From Neurospora intermedia (taxonomy: Eukaryota; Ascomycota; Sordariomycetes; Sordariales; Sordariaceae), in NCBI GenBank assembly GCA_037102815.1, contig BTPP01000002.1, positions 2,604,001 through 2,668,000 of the forward strand: DNA of 64,000 bases, written 5' to 3'. Position numbers and translations under genes: made by a program. Below the pieces are notes generated by a model. That model saw only the letters and a list, made by a program, of their open reading frames with translations. It was not told the DNA's origin and searched no databases. Of the stretch, positions 10,700 through 24,000 are shown in pieces (positions within the stretch are counted from its first letter, which is position 1; each line of letters starts with the position of its first letter).

Positions 10700-11565
10700 T
10701 TAATATATTGATAAACCCTCTTATGCCTACGATGATTACTAATTTATTGCTAGTTCCCTTCCTTAGCGACTATAATATTGCTAATTAGTATTAGGGATTT
10801 ATAGCCGAATTCGATTATTTTTAATTCGCTAAATATATTTTTAAGATAATTTTAGAGCCTAATAAGGTAATAGAGCCTAAGAAGTATAATATTTAGTAGA
10901 TTAAATATATTAACGTTAATAAAATCCTGCTCTCTACCTTTAAGAACCCCGATATTAACGTTATTTTGAATATTAATAGTTAGGATAGAACTAGTAGAGA
11001 CCTAAAGGTTACGTATAATTTTATTTAATTTTATATTGTTTGTATTACTAAAGAAGTTTGTAATGAAGTTTTCGCCGAATATTTAGTTATTAAACGTATT
11101 AACTTCGATATTATAGCTTTTTTCCTTAGTTATTACACTTTACTACGTAAGCGTATTAAAAACGTAAAATTTAAAATCGATAATAATTTCGAATTTACTT
11201 TCTTTTATAATGCTATAAAGGCCGCTTACCCTATTGATACTAGATACTAGGCAGCCGTTTTAAAAGTTAAAGAGCTAGATATCGGAACCTTCCTATTGAA
11301 ATTTAGTAATATTAGCAATATTAAGTCCTATACTAATATTAATATTAATATCCAAAAGTCGGTTAATAATAATAATAATACTAATAAGAATAATAATAAT
11401 AATAGTAATAGTAGTTCGACTAATAAGAAGAAGGATAATAATAAGAGAATTAACTATATTAGCTGCGATAAAAAGATCTACCCTACCCAAAAGTACATCT
11501 CCTATAGCTATTACGTTAATAAGAAGGCCGATATCTACTGGGTCTGCTTCCCTAAATAGGCGCCC
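10700..11565 (+). pseudogene. Element A gag remnant
   Basis: A protein-like reading in the plus direction ends in an Asn/Lys/Ser-rich linker (about 11,350-11,440) and a Cys/His-spaced segment near 11,460-11,550 that resembles the copia CCHC knuckle. It is degraded by RIP with many breaks. One open stretch survives at 11,296-11,559 mainly because it is AAT-rich. Confidence 0.6.
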
Positions 11566-12239
11566 GATACGTAGAAGCCTAAGAAGGATATATTAGTTAA
11601 AAAGGCAATTATTATTAATGCTAGTACTAGTGCCCTTACTAATAATATTTTAACCAATCTTATTACTCTTACTATTATTATTAATTCTACCTTATTATAT
11701 AGAGGTAGAATATTTATAGGCTTAAGTAGCTTAGGTGGTAGTAATATAGATTTTTATTAGAGCCCCTAACTAACGCTATTAAGTATATTAATTGTACTTA
11801 GAGTAGTAGTTAATTAATTAATTATTTTCAATTATAATTTTAATATACTTATAATAATCCTACTAAAGTCTAATAGGTTTAAAGGCAATTATTAAATAGT
11901 ATTAGAGATTTAGTTATTTATAATTTTAGTTGTGTAAGTAATATCTTTAATTATTTTAAATAGTTTATAAATATATAACTACTACTATATCTATTAATTT
12001 ATACTATTAGCGACGGAACTTCGACTTATACTTACTATATTAGTACCGTTAAATTAATTATAATTACCTTAAATAATATAATTATTAAAGTTAGAATTAA
12101 GGATTATATTTATAGTCCTTCTACCCTAATAAATCTATTAATTATAAGAAGTCTTCTTAATAATAATATAGTCTAGAATATAAAATCTAATTAAATATTT
12201 ATGTATAGTAAAGTTACAATTCAATACAAATAGATTAAC

Positions 12240-13260
12240 GACCTCCTAATTCTACTAATATATATACAACCAAACTTTCCCCAAAACCTCCGCTATACTT
12301 TAATAGCTTTAATTAACTACTTAATAATATACTATCGCTTTATATACGTAGGTAAAGACTAAATTCTTAAAGCTTACGAGGCGGCTAGTATTAAGTTAAG
12401 TAATACCTAAGACTACTTTTATAAAATATATATTAAAACTAAGGCTTACGATATAATTCCCAAAATTATTAATAAAGTAATTATTTAATTAATAGTTTAT
12501 ATTTATATTAACGTTGTTTTCTATATTCTACCCGGCTATAAAGGATATTAGTATATAATTTATTTTATTAATTAGATTACCGGCTTCTATTAAGTAAGAT
12601 TCATAGTTAATAAGGGTAATACTTTTATTTAAATTAAAGAATTCAAGAAATGGGCTGAGCTTTAAAGCGGGTTTAAAATTAGGGTATTTAACCTTAATAA
12701 CGGTCTAAAGTTTGGCTTCAATACTAAAAAATTTCAATATAGTAAAATCGTCGAATAAATACGTATAGAAGGTATTGAACTTCTAAAGTTAATACCCTAT
12801 ACCCCGTAGATGTAAGGAAAGATCGAAAGAACTAGCGCTATTATTATACAACGAACTAAAGCCTTAATAATAAATCTTAATATTCTAAAGCATTTATAGC
12901 CCTTTATTATTAATTACGTTATTAGAGTACTTAATTTACTACCTTCCAAAGCTAACGTTGGAGGTAAAAGTTTATAGGAGCTACTAATTGAAGTAGTTAA
13001 CTTCCTAAATGAAATTAAATAACTATATTTCAAATATTTAAAGTCCTATTTCTATACGGCTTACTACTTTATTAAATTAAAAAAGTAACTATAAGGTAAT
13101 AAATTTCGTACTAGAGTATAGAAGGGATATTTTATCGGTTTTAATGATATCTATAACCGTATTATATTTATTTAAAATCCCTATACTAGCGAAATCGTTA
13201 GAGCTAGCGTAATAACCTTCTTTAAAGAGGACCTAATTAATTATAAAGACCTAATCCGTA
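12240..13260 (+). pseudogene. Element A integrase remnant
   Basis: The plus-strand translation shows the copia integrase pattern, including an equivalent of the TPEQNG region near 12,790-12,830 and a C-terminal stretch FRTRVQKGYFIGF near 13,105-13,145. It precedes the RT, as expected for copia. Many breaks. Confidence 0.65.
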
Positions 13261-14026
13261 GTAATAATAGTAATATTATTAAGTATTATATTATTTTTTC
13301 AAACCAAATAATCGATAAAATTAATAAAATAATGGATAATAGCTACTAAATTTAAATTAAAGTAGATAGTACAATTCTATAGCTATATTTATAAAAAGTA
13401 GTAGAATTAACCTAATAAATAATTGAATTATTAAAGTAGGAAGTAAAGATATAAGAAATAATAATTATACTACTATTTTCGCTAAAGGTTATACTAGTAC
13501 CTTTAGCCGCTCTAACCGCGCTGGCTATTGTAACTACTCTAATTAACTTAATTACTCTAATTACTTCGACTACCCTAATAATTATAATACCTCCCTATAC
13601 TATTCTAATCAATATAGTACCGCCAATATTACTATTACCGATACTAATTTTATTACTAATAATAACCCCGGCTCTAGAGACCTCTTTAACGCCCTTATTA
13701 CTAGATTTACTATAATAATAACTATTAAACTTACTAATTAGGGAGACTATTAAGTACGACGATAACGACCTTCTTAATTTAAAAAATTTTAATAAAGAAA
13801 ACCCTATACCCTATAATTAATGCGACTAATGCAATTCTAATAAAATAACTATTTATACTATTCTAAACACCCCGCTACCTAATAATCTTCAATAACCCGC
13901 TTTAATAATTCAATTACTACCGATTAGTATACCGAACCCTATTTGTACGTAATAATATACCCTATCGCTAGTATTTTAAATTAGTAAATTATAATTATAA
14001 CCGAAGATGGACTTAGAGAAATAAGC

Positions 14027-14083
14027 TTCGAATTCGGGCCTTCCGATTTCGAATTCGGGCCTTCCGATCTCGAATTCGGATCC
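14027..14083 (+). repeat. 21-bp in-frame tandem repeat in element A pol
   Basis: Two exact 21-bp units (14027-14047, 14048-14068) and a partial third encode the heptad FEFGPSD repeated. The repeat is GC-richer than its surroundings. Its sequence has almost no CpA or TpG, which explains why RIP left it unchanged. It lies in the linker between integrase and RT. Confidence 0.85.
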
Positions 14084-14559
14084 TATAATAATTCCGCTAG
14101 ACCTTAGAAGTTAATAATTTATATAAGTATAGTTAAAATAAAGGAGCTAACCCTTTAAATTTAGTTTATAACTAAATACAAAGGTAAATAAAGGTAGACT
14201 TCGTCGTACTACGGCCAAGCTAATAGATTTTAAATATAGTATTTAAAGGGTAAAAGATAGTAATAGTAATATTATTCAAAATTCGGTAGATTTACCCAAT
14301 AATTTTTATAATACAATAAAGGAACGTCTTATTAAACGTATACCTATCTATTATTTTATTACTATTAAAGTCGACTACGATATAGTAGTAATTACTACTG
14401 GTAAAGTTTAACGGTTTATATTAAAGAACTATCGAATAGTATATAGGTAGGGTAACTTTGAATTATACTAGTTACTAATTATAAAAAAGCAAGTTAAGGT
14501 ACTTAAGGATAAGGGCGTTTATACTTTAGTCCCTAGATTTGGAAAGATGGAAGTTCTAT

Positions 14560-15781
14560 TTAGAAAATAGGTATATAATAAGAAGTACGATATCGATACT
14601 AAAAATTGGAAGGCTAGAGTTAGATAGGTAATTTATAATAATTTCGAATAAAGTAATTAGGCGGTATAAAAAATATATATAGTAATAGTATATTCGGTTA
14701 ATATCAGATTATTTTTAACTATTATAATTATAAACGACTATGAGTACTACTAGTTTGATTTCGATACTACTTTCTTAAACGTACCTATACCTAACGATAT
14801 TTAGTATTATATTGAGCAACCAATAGCGCTTGAGAAGCCCATACCCGGCTATAATAAAAAAGATGTAGTATATTAGCTTACTAAGGCACTCTACGGTTTT
14901 AAACGTTCCCTACTTTATTAGTTTAATACTTTCGTCCTAATATTTAAAGAAACTAGCTTTCTATTAATTTCTATAGATTTTTGTCTCTTTACTAATAAAG
15001 TATTAGGTATACTACTAGTATTATATATTAATAACCTTCTCGTTGCTATACTAACTATAGTTATTGTTAATTAAGTTAAAGATTAGTTGGCCAACTATTT
15101 TAAGCTTAAAGAGCTAGGTTAAATATATATATTTCTAGGATATAATATCGTAAGAGACCGCTAAATTCGTATAATCTTTATATCCTAATAGCAATATACC
15201 AAATTAGTTATTATTAAATTTAATAATAGCAAGTTCTATAGCGTTAAAATACTATAGCTACTGGATTATAAGATCTATAGGGGTAACGATATATTACCGG
15301 AAGAAGTTAAGTCTTACCTTGAGAAGATTAGCTTATTAAATTAATTATTAATAAATACCTAGCTAAATATTACGTTTACTATTAATAAACTATTAGAGGG
15401 TATTAAGAAACCTACTAACTGCCACCTTGCTATTATAAAGTATTTATAGCAATATTTATCCGAATATTTAAACTTAAGTATTAAATTGGGCGGTATATTC
15501 TCGCCGTTAATAGCCCTATCCTTCTACGCTTATATAGACGCTTCCTTTGTTAATGATATTCCTTTAAGAAAGAGTATAATTAATTATATTATATTCTTTA
15601 CTTATAACCCCGTCCTTTAAAAGTCTAAACGATAGGATCTCGTTACAACCAGTACAATAGAAATAGAGTTTACTAATCTAATTCCAACGGCTAAGGCTCT
15701 CGACTAGGTTAATAGTATACTTAATAATTTGAACGTGAATTTAGGACTCTATAAGATTAATAGGATTCTTTACACGGACAG
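14560..15781 (+). pseudogene. Element A reverse transcriptase and RNase H remnant
   Basis: Copia RT landmarks are visible: FDFDT near 14,760, LTKALYGFKRS near 14,880-14,912 and a YINDLLVA equivalent near 15,030. RNase H follows (DASFVND near 15,538 and a TTST.E segment near 15,645) and is cut at 15,781 by element B. Many breaks. Confidence 0.8.
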
Positions 15782-16103
15782 TGTCATGGCCCAGTCCCGC
15801 TGACCTATGCCCACTACCCGGTCGCATAGCTGTATTACACGGTCGCTCGGATGCGAGCGATTTGATTAGTTATAGATTAGATAAGGCGAGTAGTCCGGGC
15901 GCTTGGAATTTAGAAGTATATCTTCCAGCCCAGCTGCTCGTATAATTCTTACCTTTTGTTTTACTCTTTAATCGTAAATTCTATATTAAACGTTAATAAT
16001 GCTATAGCCCTACCTCGCCCGTTACGTACCTTTATACTATTTATAATTTATTTCTCTATTGGGGACGGTATTAAATATCCTACTAAAGGAAAAGGCTATA
16101 ATA
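15782..16103 (+). repeat. Element B 5' LTR (about 322 bp, end inferred)
   Basis: The start TGTCATGGCC is sharp against copia RNase H sequence. The end is placed at 16,103 because GGCTATAATA there is a RIP-altered inverted match of the first ten bases. The first 180 bases are rich in CpA/TpG and GC, unlike the rest. The partner LTR is not in the window, so the right boundary is uncertain. Confidence 0.5.
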
Positions 16104-16249
16104 TAGTAATATAGTAATTAGAATTAACGATTAGGGTAAGTTAAAGATTTTGATATAAAGCGTATTGTAATCCTCCTATCCTTTAAGGAACTCCGAAGAG
16201 GAGATTGAACCGATTAACGATTAGGTTACTAATTATTAAACGCTATAAT

Positions 16250-18150
16250 GGTATGTAATAATATAGAAGCTACGTAGTAGTATTATATTTATTTTAACTC
16301 CAACTTCTTAAAGAAATATACTCCTAAGGTTGGTAAGCTTCCCCCTTCTAAAGTTAGATATAAATCGTTCGACCCTAACGATTTTGTCGGACTTGATTTT
16401 TAGGGTGTTACTTCCTATACTGTTAGTCTTAATAATAATAACGACGATAATCCTAAAGAGTTTAATCTATTAAACTTTATTCCCGAGGAGTTTTACAAAT
16501 ATTATTATAATTACGTCTAGCCTATCGTTCGCTGCGCCTATTATTTCTTTAATAAGGAAGTACCGATTTATAATTTGAAGGAGCGCTTTTATAGTCTGTT
16601 CGACTATATGTATTGTAATAGAGATGCGTTTATACTCTTTATTTTTATAACGTCCGAAGGTAAAGTTAATATTAAAATTAAATCTTTTAATAGCCTTATA
16701 ATTTACAATTAATTTATTGCCCTGGTATAGTCTTCTTTAGAAATTATATATATAGAGATGCGCGTTTATACTGCTACCCTTATAGCCGCTATTGAATAAA
16801 ACGACGATTTTATTAGTATATTTAATAATATAAATAAAAATTTTTAGGTAATAGAGAATTGGGTTGATCGCTTTAGATTTATCGCCGCCGATTTAATTAA
16901 GAAAATTATTAATAGGGACTTTAACCCTCCTAATTTTAAAGCTAACTTCTATACGTCGAATACTAGTTTTTAATAAGCTTTAGCTGAGAATTAATATTTT
17001 AAGAAGGAGAATAAGCATTTATTAATTTCTTTAAAAACGGTTTTAAATATTATTAGTAAAATTATTAGTAATAGAGACCCTAATAATTCCGATGGCGATT
17101 TTAATAAATCTACGGCTTTAAAAGGATTAAAGAATAGTAATCCTTCTAATTTTCCTAACCCTCCTTATAATTATTACTCCTATTCTAATATATTTATTAC
17201 TACGGTTAGCTTTATTATTTATTCTATTAATAGTAAGCATTTTATTAAAGAGGAGAGTATGGGTAAGTTTTATAATAATAATAAGGAGGATAAGGTTACT
17301 TTTGATGTATGGTATTATTAGATTAAGATTAAATTTGAGGTTAATACCGATTATTTCGATAATAACCGTTAGAAGTTTGGTTATATTATTAATTGTTTAG
17401 TAGGTAGAGCTGCCTAGGTATTACTCCTGTATTTAAATATCAATTATTTTAATTATTTAATTATTTCCGATAATTTATTAAAGTATTTGTAGGAGGAGTA
17501 CTACAATTATAGTATTTACAAGAAAATTCTTATAGAATTTAACAATTTGGAGATGAAGTATAGTAAATGTTTTTAAATTTTTAAAAATACCTTTCAACGT
17601 TTAGCTAACTAGTATTACCGTCCTTATAATTAATAGAAAAGTGATTTGCGTTGTAAAATTACTAAGGAATTTTATTAAGCGGTAGAATTTATTTATTTAG
17701 ACCCTTTTAAATAATTTAATAATTATATTCTTTTTATTAATTTGTTTAACGAAGATAATTGGATAGATGTTTAGAAGAGCTACTAATATAATGGAAAGTA
17801 AGGCTACTATTATAGTAAGGATTCTAAGGAGACTATTATTATTGCCCTTAAGGTTATAATAAAGACTCCCGCGTTCGAGCGCCCTATTTTAGAGGAAATA
17901 AGAGAGCTTACTTACGAAGGTTATTATTTTAGTTACTATAAGAAGGGATATATAAGTAGCGAGTACCTTTATAAAGAAAAGTTTATTAAGTACTTCGATA
18001 TTTATTTAAATTCTATTATTAATATTATTTAGGGAAAGGATTCTTTTAATATTAAGGAGTTATTTAATATTTTGTCCGATGAGGATTCTATTCTTTTTAA
18101 CGACGAAGATATAGCTTTGGAATTTATTAAGGGAAATTAAATACTTTGGA
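16250..18150 (+). pseudogene. Element B gag remnant
   Basis: The translation shows a capsid-like helical region (about 17,290-17,760) and a Cys-containing segment near 17,925-17,955 that may be the CCHC knuckle. It is followed by an acidic stretch. Many breaks. Assigned mainly by position before the protease. Confidence 0.5.
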
Positions 18151-18279
18151 ATAAGTCTCCCTTTAGGGAAAAGTATCGATTGCGATAGATATCCTTAGTA
18201 TTTAGTATTTAGATTTCGATTTTTATAACTATTTAGGAGGAAAGTCTTCCTTTCTCGTAATTTATAGTATAGTACTTAA

Positions 18280-20360
18280 TAGAATTATTATTACTATTTC
18301 TAATGCTCTTATCGATACTAGAGCCGATATTAATATTATTATAAATTTATTTTTCGCTTATAAATTGCGAAAATTGTTAAAATTACTTATTTATAATAAT
18401 TTTGACCTTGGATACGTTATACCCTATAAAAAGGCGTAATTTGATTTAATTAGCATTGTTTTGAAGGGATATATTAAAATTTAAAATTATAAGGTGAAGG
18501 ATTAATAAATTATTATCTTACCTAATTTAAAGCGCGATATAATTATTGGAAATATATAGTTAGTTAAGAACGATATTTTTGTCGACCCTATTCGTTCGTA
18601 ATTATTATTTTTTCCCGATTAGAAATCCAATTAGTCTTGAGATTTCGAATTAGTTAAAGATTCTATTTTAATAAAATACCCCGATTTCTAAAAGGATATT
18701 GAGGCCTGAGAAGCCCTATTGGAAAAGGAAGATAAAAGACGACGAGACGGCCGGGAAAATTATAAAGCAATATACAGTAAAATCGATAAATTAGAAAGGA
18801 ATTATTACTTAGAATGGGAAGTTATTGAATTAACCCCTTTTTAATAACCCTTTACTATTATTTAGAAGCGGTTAAATCGATTTTAATCTCCTAATGCAAT
18901 TAAATAGTACCTTAATTATATAGACCGCTAATTATTTAAGTAGGACGATAGTTCCCTTCCGGAACCTAAAGAATTCCTACCTACTCCTCTATAAAAGGCT
19001 AAATTAGTACTAATTTAAGACTTTTACCTTTTATACAATACGTACGGCCGATACCAATTGAAATACGATTAGGGATGGACTAAGGAGAGGCCCGCCGATT
19101 TTACATTTATTAGCGTAGACCCTTTTTATAAAATAGTAAAGGTATTCCACTTTAGTATTACTAGTTTATATAAGTTAGAACGTTTTATTAAGGATAAGTA
19201 TAATATTTAAATAGCCCCCTTAGAGATGGACGAAGTGGAATTATATTAGAAAATCCTTAAGGAAGTCCTAAATTAATACTATAATTTCTTAAAAGTTTTT
19301 AATAAAGTAAAGTTAAACGTATTTCCTAAATTACGTCCCAATATCGACTACTATATTCCCTTAAACGAGGGATTACAATTTAAGAATTTTTATTATAACC
19401 CCTTCTATAAAATATCTTTTGAAGAATTGGAAGTTTATTGAGATTATATTATTGAAAATCTGGATAAGGGATTTATTGAACTTAGTATAGTACTATAGGC
19501 CGTACTAGTCCTTTTTATACTAAAGGCTAATAGAGGTTTGAGGTTTTATATAAATTATTATAAATTTAATATTCTATCCTGAAAGGACTGATATTTATTA
19601 CCTTTTATTAATAAGATTATTATTCGCTTTATTAAAGTTAAGATTTTTATTAAGATTGATATTTGTTAAGCCTTTTATTATATTCGAATATTTCCTAATA
19701 ATAAAGACCTTACTACTTTCTGTACGTATTATAGTATATATAAGTATAAAGTCCTTCCGTTTGGGTTAACGAATAGATTAGTTACCTTCTAACGTTTTAT
19801 TAATAAAATTTTAATAGGCTACCTCGACGACTTTTATAGCGCTTATATTAATAATATTTTTATTTTCTTTAAGATAGAAGAGGAATATAAAATATATATA
19901 AAGAAGGTTTTAGAAAGGCTCCGAAACGCTAGATTATAAGCCGATATTAAGAAGTGTAAATTCTACGTTACTTCTACTAAATTTCTAGGATTTATTATAT
20001 CTATTAATAGTATTTCTATTAATCCTAATAAAGTATTTATTATCCGGAACTAGAAGGAGCCTACAAATATAAAAAGAGTCCAATCCTTTATCGATTTCTA
20101 TAATTTCTATAGAAAATTTGTAAAAGAATTTAGAAGAATTGTATATTTATTAATTAACCTTACTAAAAAGAACGTCCCCTTCCGGTAGACCGAAGAATAT
20201 TAAACCTCCTTTAACGAATTAAAGGATTAATTATTGAAGACTCCCGTCCTAGTTTATTTTTATTATAAGAAACCGACCCGAATTGAGACCGATTCCTCCG
20301 ACGGAATTTACGCGGGAATTATATTTTAATAATAGCCTAAGGATAATAATTAGTATCTAA
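18280..20360 (+). pseudogene. Element B protease, RT and start of RNase H
   Basis: Protease: a NALIDTRAD segment near 18,307, matching the gypsy LxDTGA site. RT: an RIFPNNKDLTTFCT stretch near 19,690, LPFGLTN near 19,755, and a YLDDF segment near 19,820. RNase H starts near 20,270 and is cut by C1 at 20,360. Many breaks. Confidence 0.75.
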
Positions 20361-21057
20361 TGAAATGGTGAGAAAACTACAACAACAAAAACAATAACTA
20401 TACTATTATAACCGATGTAATATATAAGAACTATAGTTCTTAACTGTCTGATCTAGTGAAGTAGTAAGTGATTCTTAAGCCTTTCCAAATGGTCGAGATA
20501 GGAGGTATAGAGCTAGATATGATTCACTGAGGTCTTGTGCCCGTTGAATGATTTAATGTTTAGCCGTTGTTGGAAAACGAAGATAGTTGTTAGATTTTTT
20601 AGTATCTTCTTCCTATAAATAAATAGAGAAACGAATATATATTCCTTCTAGAGGGATAAAGGATTATTCAATACAATAAAATAAGAAGGGGTAAATAATT
20701 AGAGATTACTAAAAACTATTATTTTATTTAATTAAGAGTATTAAATTAAAGTTAATTATCTAGTATAATAAAGAATAAATATTGTAATAATCTATTATTT
20801 TATTTTTTTAAAGTTCGATATCCTATTTATCCCCCTTATTTCTTTTCTTCCTCTATTATCCCTATTTTTCTACCTTTTCTAATCTATTATTTTATTAAAT
20901 TAATCCTATATTCTTTTATCTTCTATTAATATTAATTATTTAACTCTATCTAATTTAGAAAGTATACCCTCTAATTTAGTACCTTTACTGAAGGTTCGAA
21001 AAAAATTATTGTAGAAAATAAATTAATATATATATTCCCGTATACTACCCCAAATTA
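20361..21057 (-). repeat. Element C1 LTR, left copy (3' LTR of the element)
   Basis: 697 bp and alignable end to end with 35,021-35,717. The first 230 or so bases (the outer edge of C1) retain many CpA/TpG, and the rest is depleted. A purine-rich tract adjoins it on the inner side. Confidence 0.95.
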
Positions 21058-21069
21058 AATCCTCCCTTT
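21058..21069 (-). other. Polypurine tract of element C1
   Basis: On the minus strand the sequence AAAGGGAGGATT sits directly before the LTR that follows integrase. It matches the primer for plus-strand synthesis and confirms that C1 is oriented on the minus strand. The same tract is next to the C2 LTR at 46,618-46,629. Confidence 0.75.
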
Positions 21070-24000
21070 AAATTTTATAATAGGTCCCCTAAATAGATTT
21101 ATTACTACTTATATATATATATATAATTAGCGTCTTCCCCTATTATTCTTATTCCCCCTATATCCCCTTTTACTTTTATTAATTAAATTTTTTTCTTTAG
21201 TACTATTAGTAAGGAGACAATTATTTATATTTCTAATAATATTGTCCTAGGTTATTCTAATAATTATTAAAAGTCTTTGTAGTTTTGAATAAATATTTAG
21301 ATTAAATTTTTCCTCAAATTCTATTAGAATTTAAGTAGGGTTATTTGGATTATAGTTAGGAAGGCTATTCAATTTATATTTTATACGGTAAATAGGATAG
21401 ATTAAAGAGTTTACTATAAATTTATAGGAATTAAAATTAAGTAATATATTTGTAGTTATTTTATTAGGTATTAGGCTTTTATTTATAATAAGTATTTTTC
21501 TTATTAAGTGGAAATTTTTAAATCCGATTATTAAAGATAACCTTTATTATAAAATAAGTATAGGGGTCGATAATATACGTTTGTATTAAGAGGAATTGGA
21601 GGGGGTAAACGGGTTTAAAGTCCTCTTAAAATCTAAAAGGATTGGGGATTAATTAGTCCTCTTTATTTAAGTAGGTATTTATATTAAATTTATAAGTAAT
21701 TTTAAACTATTTAGTAAGTTAATATTTTTAGGAACCGATAGAGCTCTATTTTTTAATAATAGTTTAAAATTTCCTATATTCTTAGGCGGTAGAAGAATTT
21801 TTAATTATATTCAATTTATTAGAGTATTGAGGGAAAGAGCGTTAATTCTTTTAGAAGGGTTGGATATAGTTAGTATTAAACTATAGTATATTTAATTATC
21901 GATATTTAATTAAATAGAAGTATTCCGTCTCCTAGTTAATTAAGGATTTAGAAGTAACGATATTGTTGGACGAAACGAAGTTAGAGTAGAAGACGGTTAA
22001 TTTATTATCCTAGAGCTTTATAAATAAATTATAATTTATTGAAGCGGAATTAGAATTAACTATTGAGAAGAAATTGTAGGCGGGGGTAAATAAATATTAT
22101 TAGAGGAAGAGGTTAATTTTCTAACCTCTCTTTATTATATTATAGAAGTAGGAGAGGAGGAGTTGGATGATAACGAATTAGAGGATAAGGAATTTTTATT
22201 ATTATTTTTATTAATAGGTATTATTAATATATATTAGAATAAAAGAAGATTAATAAGGGTATTAGGGCTATTATATAGTTAATACTAAGAAAAGATCTCT
22301 ATACTTCCTAATCCTTTTATACGTTACCCTTTATTTAACTTTTTATTATTCTTCTAAGTAAGATAATTCTTTAGCTAAATAAAACGCTAGGGCCTTTTTT
22401 TATTATTATATATATATTTATACTATTAGGATAGGAAGCTAGTTAATTTATTATCGATTATATATAGTACTTTAAATTTAAATTTATAAGGTAGGCTATT
22501 GGGGTACTATTACTTTATTTATAAAGTATTATAGATTATTCTTTAATATTATTATACTATAACATTCTCTCTCTACTCTTAATTAAATACCGTATAATAC
22601 TTCTATATTATACTCTATTACTAAATCTTTGGCTTTAGTATTTAGAAGTTTAGATTATATTTTACTAGTTTTATTCTTATAGCTTCTACTACTATTAATT
22701 TACAAATCTAATTAGAGATTTAGGTAACGAATTTAATTTATCGAATAATAAGGCCTAGGTCAGTTTTAAATACTTTCCAAATGTTAAAACTTTAAAATAA
22801 TAAAATTAAAGCTACTTTTATATCTTATAATATAGAACTTTCAAAATTAGAATTATAGTAATCCTATTAACTTACTAATTAATTAAAGATAGCTACTAAA
22901 AAATAGTAATTCTTAAGGTAGATAGGGATTATTTAAAACTTCTTTTCTTTTATAGGTAATTGAATATTATTTGGATTACTTATAAACTTTAAAGTTCTAC
23001 TATTGAATTATATATATTTATTTAGTATAAAAATTATTTTTACCCCTTTTCTAATTACCTATAAAAGTAGGGTAATTAAATTATTAATATAGGTATAAAT
23101 ATATTTATCGATACTATACTAAAGGTCGGCTAGGTATACTACAATTTGTTTCCAATTATAAAAACCTTTATTATTAAGTAAGAAAGCGCCTACCTAATTA
23201 GGTTATAATTTATTATAAAAAATCCTACCGAATACTTTATTAGATTCTAATTCTTTATAAGGTATTTTAAAGTCGTATTACTAGTTTAGTTAAATACTAT
23301 TTAATTTAGAATATTCTAAAGGTATATATCCGTTCTTTAAATTTGAATTTCGAGGGGGGCCAAAGTATACTTTATAATATTAGAGGTTATTTTTATATTT
23401 TAGGATCCAATTATATAATTAGTTTATTTTTGTAATATATAGCTATATTTTAATCCTTTATAATAAATTAGGAAAGGATCCCTAATAATTTTATATATAT
23501 TAATTAGTAAAGTTTTAATATATTATTAATATTAATTTAAACGCTTTATTTATATTAGGTCGAAGTATTCGATTAATAAATAACTAATTAAATATAAGTT
23601 TAATAGCTTTTTTAATCTATTTTTATTAAAAGTTTTTTAACAATATAATTCCCCGATTATTAAAATAGTTTATAATTAATACTTTACTATAGCTGCGTAA
23701 AAATTAAATACTACAAGTAATAATAGGTTATTAGGGTTATCTACCATTAATATTACTAGATTTAATTATATTACTCTAGCTTAGAATAGCCTAAAGTCTT
23801 TTACCCTCGGCTTTAATAGATCTACTAATATTATTATTAATTAAAGTAGCCTTAATTTTATTATTAATAGTAATATAATTATTAGAAGATATATTTATAT
23901 TTTTTTTCTATAAGTATCTAATTTGTATATAGTAAAAAGGAAGGGTTAAACTAACGTTTAAATTGTATTAAATCGAATTTAGAGGAAAAGTAAAGGATAT

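Larger units (their letters stand above)
10213..15781 (+). mobile_element. Element A: Ty1/copia LTR retrotransposon, RIP-degraded, outermost layer
   Basis: The order is 5' LTR, primer site, gag with zinc-knuckle remnant, protease region, integrase, RT, RNase H, which is the copia arrangement (integrase before RT). The right part is cut off where element B is inserted in the RNase H region; the remainder should lie beyond the right end of the window. The internal region is strongly AT-rich with CpA/TpG depletion and has many breaks in all frames. It is the oldest insertion here because every other element lies inside it. Confidence 0.85.

Noticed and set aside
14021-14083. Cluster of AAGCTT, GAATTC and GGATCC sites resembling a cloning polylinker
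   Set aside because: The bases form an in-frame heptad repeat continuous with the copia coding frame, so a vector artefact is unnecessary.
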